A DNA stretch of 64,000 nt from 62-47 sp051954235. GTDB lineage: Bacteria > Pseudomonadota > Alphaproteobacteria > Rhizobiales > Xanthobacteraceae. Shown piece after piece: positions 53,571-62,545 of the stretch. Positions within the stretch are counted from its first letter, which is position 1; each line of letters starts with the position of its first letter. The position numbers were made by a program, and so were the translations under genes. A model generated the notes under the pieces. That model did no database searches. It had not been told where the DNA came from and saw nothing but the letters and a program-made list of their open reading frames with translations. The stretch is from positions 1-64,000 of the forward strand of contig JBQCHY010000012.1 in NCBI GenBank assembly GCA_051954235.1. Reading direction: 5' to 3'.

Positions 53571-55037
53571 ATGAATGAAGGCTCGCCGATAGCAGCGGTC
53601 GCCACCGACGGCGACAAGATCCGCTGCGATGCCTGTCCGGTGATGTGCTACATCAAGCCCGGCGCATCCGGCGCGTGCGACCGCTATGCCAATGATGCCG
53701 GCCAACTGGTGCGGGTCGATCCGCATGTCGTGCTTCAGCGCACGGTATCGCAGGGCGGCGCGGTGGTGCCGTTCCAGAAGTCCGGCGAGTGGGATGGCAA
53801 GCTGGTCTCCGGCCGCGACGTGATGGTGACCGCCATCGGCGCCGGCACCACCTATCCGGATTACAAGCCCGCGCCGTTCATCGTGTCGTCGGAGATCGAC
53901 GGCGTCGATATGGTCACGGTGGTCACCGAAGGCATCTTCAGTTACTGCGGCGTCAAGGTGAAGATCGATACCGACCGCTTCCTCGGCCCGGAAACCGCGA
54001 CGGTGCGCGCCGAGGGCGAAGCCATCGGCCACGTCACCACCGGCGAATACGGCTCGCAGATGCTGTCGCTCGGCGGCGTGCATCACTTGACCGGTGGTTC
54101 GAAGAAGGAAGGTCGCGTCACCTGCGACGCATTGATGGACCTGTGCAACGGCAAGGCCGTCGAGCTGACCATCGACGGCGGCGCAAGCGTGGTGGTGCAG
54201 GCCGGGCAGCCGCCGATCGTCAACGGCGTGCCGGAAGTGCGGATGCGCGTCGGCTGCGGCTCCGCCACCATCGGCATGTTCGCCAAGCAGTGGCAGGGCA
54301 AGGTCGATGAGGTTGTCGTCGTCGACGATCACATCACCGGCGTGCTGTCGGAACATCAGGCCGGCAAGCTGCTCGACATTCCCGAGACCGGCATCAAGAT
54401 GAAAGGCCGGCGTTCGACGCCGGGCCGTTACTTCCAAGTTGCCGAGCCCGGCACCGGCTGGGGCGGCACGCAGATCTCCGATCCGCTCACCGTGCTCGGG
54501 CCGTTCAATCCGAAAGTCGCCAAGCCCGGCACGCGGATGCTGATGGTCTCCACCACCGGCGAGCACTCGGCTTACTTCGAACTCGACGAGAGTTTGCAGC
54601 CGATCGAGAGGCCGCTGCCGGACGCGCTCCAGCAGTCGGTCGAACGGATTCAGGAGAACTGCGAACCGGCGCTGTGCACCGTGCTGTTCATGGGCGGCGC
54701 CGGCGGTTCGCTGCGCGCTGGCGTCACCGACAATCCGGTGCGGCTGACGCGTTCGGTGAAGGACTCGCTGACCTCGGTGACCAGCGGCGGCGCGCCGGTT
54801 TATGTCTGGCCCGGCGGCGGCATCACGTTCATGGTCGACGTGACGCAGATGCCCGCCGGCGCGTTCGGCTACGTGCCGACGCCGGCCTTGGTCGCGCCGA
54901 TCGAGTTCACGCTGCGGCTCGACGACTACGCCGCGCTCGGCGGTCATATGGATTACGTGCGGCCGCTATCGTCGCTGACCAACGACACCGAGGTGCGCAA
55001 CGCGCCCGCCATTCGCAAGAAGGACGCGCCGCAATGA
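53571..55037 (+). CDS. 6-Hydroxynicotinate reductase-type iron-sulfur protein
   Basis: 488 residues from the ATG at 53571 (a GTG at 53562 is also possible). N-terminal cysteines CDACPVMC...GACDRY (19, 22, 26, 36) suggest an Fe-S cluster. The rest (IGAGTTYPDYKPAPFIVSSE, EGIFSYCGVKVKIDTDRF, SLGGVHHLTGGSKKEGRVTC) matches proteins I know as 6-hydroxynicotinate reductase, which reduces 6-hydroxynicotinate to 6-oxo-1,4,5,6-tetrahydronicotinate. First gene of the plus-strand operon and divergent from nicAB; the enamidase at 63606 is the next step. Confidence 0.78.
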   Translation: MNEGSPIAAVATDGDKIRCDACPVMCYIKPGASGACDRYANDAGQLVRVDPHVVLQRTVSQGGAVVPFQKSGEWDGKLVSGRDVMVTAIGAGTTYPDYKPAPFIVSSEIDGVDMVTVVTEGIFSYCGVKVKIDTDRFLGPETATVRAEGEAIGHVTTGEYGSQMLSLGGVHHLTGGSKKEGRVTCDALMDLCNGKAVELTIDGGASVVVQAGQPPIVNGVPEVRMRVGCGSATIGMFAKQWQGKVDEVVVVDDHITGVLSEHQAGKLLDIPETGIKMKGRRSTPGRYFQVAEPGTGWGGTQISDPLTVLGPFNPKVAKPGTRMLMVSTTGEHSAYFELDESLQPIERPLPDALQQSVERIQENCEPALCTVLFMGGAGGSLRAGVTDNPVRLTRSVKDSLTSVTSGGAPVYVWPGGGITFMVDVTQMPAGAFGYVPTPALVAPIEFTLRLDDYAALGGHMDYVRPLSSLTNDTEVRNAPAIRKKDAPQ

Positions 55038-55948
55038 TTCGCCGTCCGCAGATCGCGCTGTTGCCGGACGGTCGCCGTTTGCATTTGCAGGATGGCCCCA
55101 TCGATCTGGTGGTTGAGGCGTGCGGCGACCGCGCCGAGGTCGAGATCGCCTACGCCGCGGCGGCGGAATCCTTCACCGGACTGCTGGATAGGCTTTGTGG
55201 CGAGTTGCCCGAATTGCGCCGTCGTGCTGCCGCAAGAATCCCGGGCCTGAAAGGCGTGGTCGCGCGGCGCATGCACGCCGCCGTCGCGCCGTTCGCCGAC
55301 ACGCACTTCATCACGCCGATGGCAGCGGTCGCTGGCGCGGTCGCTGAAGAAATTCTTGGCGCGATGATCCGCGCGGCAACGCTCACACGCGCTTATGTCA
55401 ACAACGGTGGCGATATCGCATTGCATCTTGCGCCTGGCCAACATTTCACGATCGGACTCGTCGCGCATGTCGATCCACCGACGCTTCCGGGCAAGACTGT
55501 TATCAATGCCGACAGTGAAGTGCGCGGCATCGCCACCAGCGGCCGCCATGGCCGCAGTTTTTCGCTCGGCATTGCCGACGCGGTCACTGTTCTTGCGCGC
55601 ACCGCTTCGCAAGCCGATGCCGCCGCGACCATGATCGCCAACGCCGTCGATCTGCCGGATCATCCTGGAATCATGCGCGTGCCGGCATGTGAGATTCAAC
55701 CCGACAACGATCTCGGCGAGCGTCTCGTCACGCGCGATGTCGCGCCGCTGACACATGACGAAGTGATGAGGGCGCTGGAAGCAGGCGCAGCTTACGCGCG
55801 CGAACTGCTGGCGCGCGGCCTGATCGAAGGCGCGGCGCTGTGCCTGCGAGGCGAAATGCAGATCGTTGCACCGTCTCATTCGCACGCATTCGACATTTCT
55901 CATTCACGCGCCATCGTCGCGCCAATCGGAAATCTGATCGATGCCTGA
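55034..55948 (+). CDS. UPF0280 family protein (ApbE-like fold)
   Basis: 304 residues; start overlaps the previous stop (ATGA). Matches the UPF0280 pattern: VVARRMHAAVAPFADTHFITPMAAVAGAVAEEIL, NNGGDIALHLAPGQHFTIGL, SGRHGRSFSLGIADAVTVLA. (Quoted parts are separate segments.) The family resembles FAD:protein FMN transferases, so it may help mature a flavin in the reductase encoded just upstream. That role is inferred from adjacency. Confidence 0.82.
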   Translation: MIRRPQIALLPDGRRLHLQDGPIDLVVEACGDRAEVEIAYAAAAESFTGLLDRLCGELPELRRRAAARIPGLKGVVARRMHAAVAPFADTHFITPMAAVAGAVAEEILGAMIRAATLTRAYVNNGGDIALHLAPGQHFTIGLVAHVDPPTLPGKTVINADSEVRGIATSGRHGRSFSLGIADAVTVLARTASQADAAATMIANAVDLPDHPGIMRVPACEIQPDNDLGERLVTRDVAPLTHDEVMRALEAGAAYARELLARGLIEGAALCLRGEMQIVAPSHSHAFDISHSRAIVAPIGNLIDA

Positions 55949-56525
55949 AGTCGTTCTTCGCAAACGTGTCATCGTCGTCGAGGAAATTCTGCACGAAGGC
56001 GGCCCGCCGCCGGCGCAGCCGTTGTTGCGTGGCGCGGCGCTGGCTGTGATCCGCAATCCGTTTGCCGGGCGCTATGTCGAGGACATCGCGGGTTTCATGG
56101 ATGATCTCAATCCGCTCGGCGTCGAGATGGCGCGGAGTCTGCTCAAAGCGCTGGGCGACGATGCGTCGCGCATTCAAGGCTATGGCAAGGGCGCGATCGT
56201 CGGCTCGTCCGGCGAATTGGAGCACGGCGCGCTGTGGCATGTGCCAGGCGGCTACGCGATGCGCGCGATTCTTGGCGAGGCGAAAGCCATCGTGCCATCG
56301 GCGAAGAAGGTCGGCGGGCCCGGCACGCGGCTCGACGTGCCGGTGACGCATATCAACGCATCCTACGTGCGGTCGCATTTCGATGCGATGGAAGTGGGCA
56401 TCGTCGATGCGCCGCGCGCCGACGAATTGCTGCTGGCGCTGGTGATGACGACGGGGTCGCGGATTCATGCGCGGGTCGGTGGTCTCAAGGCCAGCGAAAT
56501 CAAGGGACAGGATGGACTGCGATGA
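55941..56525 (+). CDS. DUF1185 'amino acid synthesis' family protein, copy 1
   Basis: 194 residues; starts eight bases inside the previous gene. Segment RNPFAGRYVEDIAGFMDDL and the tail GGLKASEIKGQDGLR are diagnostic of DUF1185 (PF06684), a family of unknown reaction despite the 'amino acid synthesis' label. Paralogous along its whole length to the next gene. No signal peptide or catalytic motif recognised. Confidence 0.85.
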   Translation: MPEVVLRKRVIVVEEILHEGGPPPAQPLLRGAALAVIRNPFAGRYVEDIAGFMDDLNPLGVEMARSLLKALGDDASRIQGYGKGAIVGSSGELEHGALWHVPGGYAMRAILGEAKAIVPSAKKVGGPGTRLDVPVTHINASYVRSHFDAMEVGIVDAPRADELLLALVMTTGSRIHARVGGLKASEIKGQDGLR

Positions 56526-57106
56526 GCGTTCGGATTCGCAAGATTGTCACCGTCGTCGAAGAGACTCTGCAGGAGGGTGGCCATGCGGTGAGCCCACCGA
56601 CGCGTCGTGCGGCAGCGATCGCCGTCATCGAGAATCCCTTCGCCGGAAAATATGTCGATGACCTCGCGCCGCTGATGGATGTCGGCGAAGAGCTTGGCGA
56701 TCTGCTCGCGAAGCGCGCCGTCGCGGCGCTCGGCATCGAGGGCGGCAGCGTGCAGAGCTATGGCAAGGCGGCAGCGGTCGGCGAGAACGGCGAACTCGAA
56801 CACGCTGCCGCGATCCTGCATCCGAAACTCGGTGCGCCGTTTCGCAAGGTGCTGACGAAAGGCGCGGCGTTGATTCCGTCGTCGAAGAAGCGCGGTGGCC
56901 TCGGCACCGTGCTCGATGTTCCGTTGGGACACAAAGACGCGGCGTTTGTGCGCAGCCATTTCGACGGCATGGAGGTGCAGATCAACGATGCGCCACGCGC
57001 CAACGAAATCATGGTCGCGGTTGCCGTCACCGACAGCGGCCGGCCACTGCCGCGCGTCGGCGGCTTGAAGCACAGCGAAATCAAGGGCGAGGACGGCCTG
57101 CGCTAA
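56522..57106 (+). CDS. DUF1185 'amino acid synthesis' family protein, copy 2
   Basis: 194 residues, ATGA overlap with copy 1. Shares IENPFAGKYVDDLAPLMDVG, GYGK/SYGKAAAVG.NGELEHAAA, DVPLGHKDAAFVRSHFDGME and the C-terminal GGLKHSEIKGEDGLR with its neighbour. Equal lengths and tight coupling suggest a heteromeric complex. The reaction is unknown; handling a nicotinate breakdown intermediate is plausible from the setting. Confidence 0.85.
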   Translation: MSVRIRKIVTVVEETLQEGGHAVSPPTRRAAAIAVIENPFAGKYVDDLAPLMDVGEELGDLLAKRAVAALGIEGGSVQSYGKAAAVGENGELEHAAAILHPKLGAPFRKVLTKGAALIPSSKKRGGLGTVLDVPLGHKDAAFVRSHFDGMEVQINDAPRANEIMVAVAVTDSGRPLPRVGGLKHSEIKGEDGLR

Positions 57107-57221
57107 TTTGCATCGCCGTGCCTGAAAAATAAGACTGCTTCGAACCATCCCATCGGTTACAAGCGGATGGACGGAGATACACCGCAGGGACGAAACGTCC
57201 CTTCCAACAGTGGAGGATGGA

Positions 57222-58442
57222 ATGCGACGACAGGGTGGACTTCTCGGCATTGTTCTGGCGGGTCTGACGGCCGCCGCGATGACGACGGGCGCGACAACGG
57301 CCGCGTTCGCGCAGGACGAAATCAAGATCGGCGAGATCAACAGCTACTCGGCGCTGCCGTCGTTCACCGAACCTTATCGCAAGGGCTGGCAACTCGCTGT
57401 CGAGGAAGTCAATGCCGCCGGCGGCATCAACGGCAAGAAGCTGGTGGTGGTGTCGAAGGACGACGGCGGCAAGCCCGCCGATGCCGTCACCGCCGCCAAC
57501 GAGCTGGTGTCGAGCGAAAAGGTCGTGATGCTCACCGGCACCTTCTTCTCGCACATCGGCCTCGCGGTGAGCGACTTCGCCAAGCAGAAGAAAGTGTTCT
57601 TCCTCGCCGCCGAACCTTTGACTGACGCCATCACGATGTCGAAGGGCAATCGCTATACGTTCCGGCTGCGTCCGTCGAACTACATGCAGGCGGCGATGCT
57701 GGCGGACGAAGCCGCGAAGCTGCCGGCCAAGCGTTGGGCCACGGTGGCGCCGAATTACGAATACGGTCAATCCGCTGTTGCGGTGTTCAAGGCGCTGTTG
57801 TCGAAGAAGCGGCCGGATATCCAGTGGGTCGGCGAACAGTGGCCGCCACAGGGCAAGATCGATGCAGGCCCGGTGGTTCAGGCGCTGGCGGCGACCAATC
57901 CGGAAGCGATCCTCAACGTCGAGTTCGGCCCGGACCTCGTGAAGTTCGTGCGCGAGGGCAACACGCGCGGCCTGTTCAAGGGCAAGTCGGTGGTCAGTTT
58001 CCTCACCGGCGAGCCGGAATATCTCGATCCGCTCAAGGATGAAACCCCGGCCGGCTGGATCGTCACCGGCTATCCCTGGTACAACATCAAGAGCGCCGAT
58101 CACGACAAGTTTCTGAAAGCCTATCAGGCCAAGTTCAACGACTATCCGCGTCTCGGCTCGGTGGTCGGTTACGAAGTGATCAAGTCCGCGGCGGCCATTC
58201 TCGCCAAAGCCAACTCAACCGATACCGACAAGCTGATCGAAGCGGCGGAAGGCATCAAGCTGGGCTCGCCGTTCGGCGAGATCACTTTCCGCAAGAGCGA
58301 TCATCAGGCGACGCTGGGCGCTTACGTCGGCAAGACGGCCGTGAAGGACGGCAAGGGCGTGATGGTCGATTCGGTCTATCGCGACGGCAAGGATTTTCTG
58401 CCCAGCGAGGAAGACGTCGCCAAGGAACGTCCGAAGGATTGA
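57222..58442 (+). CDS. Periplasmic substrate-binding protein of the nicotinate-linked ABC importer
   Basis: 406 residues from the ATG at 57222 with GGAGG five bases upstream. Signal peptide to residue 30 (AAFA/QDE). LivJ-type fold: IKIGEINSYSALPSFTEPYR, GKKLVVVSKDDGGKPADAV, YEYGQSAVAVFKALL. First gene of a complete importer. From the neighbours, nicotinate or another pyridine carboxylate is the best guess for the ligand. Confidence 0.88.
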   Translation: MRRQGGLLGIVLAGLTAAAMTTGATTAAFAQDEIKIGEINSYSALPSFTEPYRKGWQLAVEEVNAAGGINGKKLVVVSKDDGGKPADAVTAANELVSSEKVVMLTGTFFSHIGLAVSDFAKQKKVFFLAAEPLTDAITMSKGNRYTFRLRPSNYMQAAMLADEAAKLPAKRWATVAPNYEYGQSAVAVFKALLSKKRPDIQWVGEQWPPQGKIDAGPVVQALAATNPEAILNVEFGPDLVKFVREGNTRGLFKGKSVVSFLTGEPEYLDPLKDETPAGWIVTGYPWYNIKSADHDKFLKAYQAKFNDYPRLGSVVGYEVIKSAAAILAKANSTDTDKLIEAAEGIKLGSPFGEITFRKSDHQATLGAYVGKTAVKDGKGVMVDSVYRDGKDFLPSEEDVAKERPKD

Positions 58443-58449
58443 TGCGAAT

Positions 58450-58482
58450 GCGATGGCCGGGACGCGTTGCTCCGGCCATCGC
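58450..58482 (+). terminator. Intercistronic hairpin between binding protein and permease
   Basis: Perfect 11-bp stem GCGATGGCCGG / CCGGCCATCGC with an 11-base loop, seven bases after the binding-protein stop. No T-tract. Same position and likely same role as the hairpin at 3812-3844. Confidence 0.7.
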
Positions 58483-58559
58483 GTATCGTGATCGTTGCTT
58501 TTCCTCTCGCATGATCGGGCGATGGTTGTAGCCGACCGTCGCCCCGCCGGGCAGGCCTG

Positions 58560-60449
58560 ATGAGCTTCTATGTCGTCCAGTTTCTATCCGGGCTCGCCAG
58601 CGCCGCTGCGCTGTTTCTCGTCGCGTCCGGTCTGTCGATTATCTTCGGCGTCACCCGCATCGTGAATTTCGCGCACGGCGCGTTTTATATGCTGGGCGCC
58701 TATGTTGCATTCTCGCTGACCGAACGGCTGTCTGGCACGCTTGGCTTCTGGGGCGGCATCATCGGCGCGGCAGTGATCGTCGCGCTGATCGGCGTGCTCG
58801 TTGAGATGCTGCTGCTGCGGCGTATCTATCGTTCGCCCGAACTGTTTCAATTGCTGGCGACCTTCGGTCTCACCTTGATGGTTGAAGACCTCGCGGTGCT
58901 GATCTGGGGTCCGGACGATCTGCTCGGCCGCCGCGCGCCGGGCCTGCGCGGCGCGTTCGATTTCTTCGGTCAGGCAATTCCGACTTATGACGTGTTGCTG
59001 ATGGTGCTCGGGCCGGTGGTGCTCGGCGCACTGTGGCTGTTGTTTCATCGCACGCGATGGGGCGTACTGGTGCGCGCCGCGACGCAGGATCGCGACATGG
59101 TTGCGGCGCTTGGCGTCAATCAGAAATGGCTGTTCACCAGCGTGTTCGCCCTCGGCGTTTTTCTTGCGGCGCTGGGTGGCGCGTTGCAGATCCCGCGCGA
59201 CGCCGTCAATCACACCATGGACTTGCGCATTATCGTCGATGTATTCGTGGTCGTCGTCATCGGTGGGCTCGGCAGCATCACCGGCGCGTTCGTTGCCGCG
59301 GTGCTGGTGTCGGAGTTGAATGCGTTCGGCATCCTGATCTTTCCGAAGATATCCATCATTCTCGTCTTCCTGGTGATGGCGGTGGTGCTGATCGTGCGAC
59401 CGTGGGGCTTGTTCGGAAAGCCCGAGGCCGCCGCACGGCAGACGCCGGGGCTTGCAGTGCAGCCGTGGCGGCCGCTATCGACGCAGGCGCGGCTGGCTTT
59501 CGTCGGCGTTTTGATCGTCGCAGGGGCGCTGCCACTACTCGGCAGCAACTACGCGCTGATCGTCGGTGCGGAGATCGCAATCTTCGTCATCTTCGCCGTC
59601 AGCCTGCATTTCTTGATGTCGGTCGGCGGCATGGCGTCGTTCGGTCACGCTGCTTACTTCGGGCTCGGCGCTTACGGCGTGGCGTTTCTTGCCAAGCTCG
59701 CCGGCCTGCCGATGATCGGGTGCCTGCTGCTCGGGCCGCTGCTCGGATTGTTCGGCGCGATCATCTTCGGCTGGTTTTCAGTACAGCTGTCCGGCGTCTA
59801 TTTCGCCATGCTGACGCTGGCATTCGCGCAGATCGTGTGGTCGATCGCGTTTCAGTGGGTCGAAGTGACTGGCGGCGACAACGGCATTCTCGGCGTGTGG
59901 CCGGCGGCGCTGGTGGCGACGCCGGCGCGGTTCTATTGGCTGGCGCTGGCGATTACCGCGCTGTCAGTGGTGGTGCTGCGCGTGCTGGTGTTCTCGCCGT
60001 TCGGCTATGCCCTGCGCGCGACGCGCGATTCCGGCTTGCGCAGCGAAGCTATCGGCATCAACAGCAAGCGCATCCAGTGGACCGCCTTCGTCATCGCCGG
60101 TACCTTTGCCGCACTTGCCGGCGCGCTGTTTGCTTATCTCAAGGGGAGCGTATTTCCCGATAATGCCGGTATCGCGCTGTCAGTGGACTCGCTGGTGATG
60201 GTGTTGCTCGGCGGCGTCGAGACCGTTTCTGGCGCTGTGGTCGGCGCCATCGTCTACAAGGCGCTGAGCATCTGGCTCGTCAGCTACACCGAATTGTCGA
60301 AGCTCGTGATGGGCGCGGTCATCGTGCTGCTGGTTGTGATGTTCCCGAAGGGCATCGTCGGCACCTTCGACAGTCTTATCGAGAACGGCAAGCCGTCATT
60401 CCTCAAACGCGGGTCGTCGCGCGCGACGCAGACGGAGGGCGCGGAATGA
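58560..60449 (+). CDS. Fused LivH-LivM permease of the nicotinate-linked ABC importer
   Basis: 629 residues, two permeases in one chain. The LivH-type half spans about 1-285 (RIVNFAHGAFYMLGAYVAF), the LivM-type half about 310-610 (FLMSVGGMASFGHAAYFGLG; MVLLGGVETVSGAVVGA). The opposite choice of fusion from the first operon, where LivM is joined to LivG. Stop overlaps the livG start. Confidence 0.92.
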   Translation: MSFYVVQFLSGLASAAALFLVASGLSIIFGVTRIVNFAHGAFYMLGAYVAFSLTERLSGTLGFWGGIIGAAVIVALIGVLVEMLLLRRIYRSPELFQLLATFGLTLMVEDLAVLIWGPDDLLGRRAPGLRGAFDFFGQAIPTYDVLLMVLGPVVLGALWLLFHRTRWGVLVRAATQDRDMVAALGVNQKWLFTSVFALGVFLAALGGALQIPRDAVNHTMDLRIIVDVFVVVVIGGLGSITGAFVAAVLVSELNAFGILIFPKISIILVFLVMAVVLIVRPWGLFGKPEAAARQTPGLAVQPWRPLSTQARLAFVGVLIVAGALPLLGSNYALIVGAEIAIFVIFAVSLHFLMSVGGMASFGHAAYFGLGAYGVAFLAKLAGLPMIGCLLLGPLLGLFGAIIFGWFSVQLSGVYFAMLTLAFAQIVWSIAFQWVEVTGGDNGILGVWPAALVATPARFYWLALAITALSVVVLRVLVFSPFGYALRATRDSGLRSEAIGINSKRIQWTAFVIAGTFAALAGALFAYLKGSVFPDNAGIALSVDSLVMVLLGGVETVSGAVVGAIVYKALSIWLVSYTELSKLVMGAVIVLLVVMFPKGIVGTFDSLIENGKPSFLKRGSSRATQTEGAE

Positions 60450-61237
60450 GCAATGCTGCCGCCCTTCTCGTCGTCGACGGTCTGACCAAGTCCTATGGCG
60501 GCGTTCATGCCGTGCGTGGCGTGTCGTTCAAGTTAGCCGCCGGCGAAATCCTGGCCTTGATCGGGCCGAACGGCGCCGGCAAGAGCACCTGCTTCGATAT
60601 GCTCAACGGCCAGCGCAAACCGGATCGCGGGCGCGTGCAACTGCTGGGGCAGGACGTCACCGGCCAGCCGCCGCGCCGCGTCTGGCGGCTCGGTGTCGGT
60701 CGGACCTTTCAGATCACCGCGACATTTCCCACCATGACGGTGCGCGAGAACGTCCAGGTTGCGCTGGTGTCGTATGCCAGCCAGATTTTCAACCTCTGGC
60801 GCTCGACGCCGGATTTCCAGCGCGGCGAAGCGGATCGGTTGTTGGCGCTGGTTGGCGTCGAAGGCTATGCCGAGCGGCCGTGCGGCGAACTTGCCTATGG
60901 TGATCTGAAGCGGCTCGAATTGGCGATCGCGCTCGCCAATCAACCGAAGCTGCTCTTGATGGACGAGCCGACCGCCGGCATGGCGCCGCGCGACCGCATC
61001 GAACTGATGCGGCTGACCGCGCGGATCGCGCGCGAGCAATCCATCGGCGTGCTATTCACCGAGCACGACATGGATGTGGTGTTCGAACACGCGGACCGCA
61101 TTCTGGTGCTCAATCGCGGAACGTTGATCGCGGAGGGCTCGCCTGAGGAGGTGCGACGCGACCCGCAGGTGCGCGCGATCTATCTCGGCGAAGGCCTGGT
61201 CTACGATGCGCGGCACCAGGAAGGAGCCGGGGCATGA
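60446..61237 (+). CDS. livG: ABC importer ATPase, LivG type
   Basis: 263 residues. Walker A GPNGAGKST at 40-48, LAYGDLKRLE signature, Walker B LLLMDEP, and the LivG-type C-terminal ADRILVLNRGTLIAEGSPEEV. ATGA overlaps at both ends. Confidence 0.93.
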   Translation: MSNAAALLVVDGLTKSYGGVHAVRGVSFKLAAGEILALIGPNGAGKSTCFDMLNGQRKPDRGRVQLLGQDVTGQPPRRVWRLGVGRTFQITATFPTMTVRENVQVALVSYASQIFNLWRSTPDFQRGEADRLLALVGVEGYAERPCGELAYGDLKRLELAIALANQPKLLLMDEPTAGMAPRDRIELMRLTARIAREQSIGVLFTEHDMDVVFEHADRILVLNRGTLIAEGSPEEVRRDPQVRAIYLGEGLVYDARHQEGAGA

Positions 61238-61938
61238 AGCTGTCGGTATCCGCCTTGAACAGTTACTATGGGCCGGCGCATATTCTGTTCGACGTTGATC
61301 TCGAGGTCGGCGCGGGCGAAGTGGTCGCGCTGCTGGGCCGCAACGGTGCCGGCAAATCGACGACATTCCGCTCGCTCGTCGGGCTGGTGGCGCATCGCGA
61401 AGGCCGCATCACCTTTGAAGGGCATGACATCTCGAAAGCGCCGACGCATGCGATCGGCCGCGCTGGTCTCGGTTATGTTCCCGAGGAGCGGCGCATCTTT
61501 ACCGATCTCACGGTCGAAGAAAATCTCGAGGTCGGGCGCCAGCCCGCGCGTCCCGGCGCGCCGCAGTGGACCCGGGAGAAATTGTTCGCGCTGTTTCCGA
61601 ATCTCGCCGAGATGCGCAACCGCGCCGGCGGCCGCATGAGCGGCGGCGAACAGCAGATGCTGACCATCGCACGGACGCTGATGGGCAATCCGTCGCTGGT
61701 GCTGCTGGATGAGCCGTCGGAAGGCCTGTCGCCGAAGATCGTCGAGCAGATGGCGCATGCGATCCTGACGATGAAGAAGGAAGGTCTCAGCATTCTCTTG
61801 TCCGAGCAGAATTTGCACTTCGCGCGGCTGATCTCGGATCGCAGCTACATCATCGAGCGTGGCCGCATCTGCTTCAGCGGCACCATGGCCGATCTCGATG
61901 CACGGCCGGATATCCGCGATGCGCACCTTGCGATGTAA
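61234..61938 (+). CDS. livF: ABC importer ATPase, LivF type
   Basis: 234 residues. Walker A GRNGAGKST at 35-43, signature MSGGEQQ, Walker B LVLLDEP. Coupled to livG by a four-base overlap. Last transporter gene; the MarR gene follows 56 bases later. Confidence 0.93.
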   Translation: MKLSVSALNSYYGPAHILFDVDLEVGAGEVVALLGRNGAGKSTTFRSLVGLVAHREGRITFEGHDISKAPTHAIGRAGLGYVPEERRIFTDLTVEENLEVGRQPARPGAPQWTREKLFALFPNLAEMRNRAGGRMSGGEQQMLTIARTLMGNPSLVLLDEPSEGLSPKIVEQMAHAILTMKKEGLSILLSEQNLHFARLISDRSYIIERGRICFSGTMADLDARPDIRDAHLAM

Positions 61939-61994
61939 CGGCATGATTATCTGGCAGACAGATCTGCAATCGTTGGCCCGGCGAGAGAACGTCC

Positions 61995-62453
61995 ATGGCT
62001 AGGAAGCCGGCGGCAAGAAGCAAGACGGCTGCGCAGAAGTCTGCGTCGTACAGTCTCGACGAGCAGGTCGGATTCATCCTGCGTCAGGTGTCGCAGCGTC
62101 ATACCTCGATCTTCGCCGCATCGATCGGTTCGCAACTCACCGCGACGCAATGGGCGGCACTGGCGAAGCTGGCGGAAGCCGGGCCATGCTCGCAGAACCA
62201 ACTCGGCCGTCTCACCGCGATGGACGTCGCGACCATCAAGGGCGTGATCGATCGGCTCACCGCGCGCGGCTTGACGGAGACCGGGCCGGATCCGCGCGAC
62301 GGGCGCCGCTTGCTGGTGACGCTGACACGCGCCGGGCAAGCACTGGTCGAAAAGATCGCGCCCAGCGCGTTGCAAGTGACGGAAGAAACACTGGCGCCGC
62401 TGACGGCAAAGGAACGCGACGTGTTCGTCGCGTTGCTCGCCAAGCTGCGTTAG
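61995..62453 (+). CDS. MarR-family regulator, NicR-like candidate
   Basis: 152 residues. Basic N-terminus, then the winged helix: TATQWAALAKLAEAGPCSQN, DVATIKGVIDRLTARGLTE, DPRDGRRLLVTLT. In Pseudomonas putida the nicotinate genes are controlled by a MarR repressor (NicR) that responds to 6-hydroxynicotinate, so this is a reasonable candidate for the same job. Its operator is not proven; see the paired sites at 53353 and 53536. Confidence 0.82.
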   Translation: MARKPAARSKTAAQKSASYSLDEQVGFILRQVSQRHTSIFAASIGSQLTATQWAALAKLAEAGPCSQNQLGRLTAMDVATIKGVIDRLTARGLTETGPDPRDGRRLLVTLTRAGQALVEKIAPSALQVTEETLAPLTAKERDVFVALLAKLR

Positions 62454-62545
62454 CTCGGAATTAATTTAACTTCGTCCATCATGTCCGACTCGAAACCCGC
62501 CATGACAGTGTTAATCCAACGTCGAGGCCGACGTTGCAGCAATCC

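Noticed and set aside
52758..54947. A 729-residue minus-strand open frame across the nicA promoter and the reductase gene
   Set aside because: Antisense to the reductase with low-complexity His/Asp/Arg composition; it crosses two promoters and has no family features.
53571..55037. Ring-opening cyclic amide hydrolase (AtzD/barbiturase) as identity of this protein
   Set aside because: The N-terminal CxxCxxxC cysteine set and the segments IGAGTTYPDYKPAPF and EGIFSYCGVKVKIDTDRF fit 6-hydroxynicotinate-reductase-type proteins, and the enamidase and NicAB neighbours agree.
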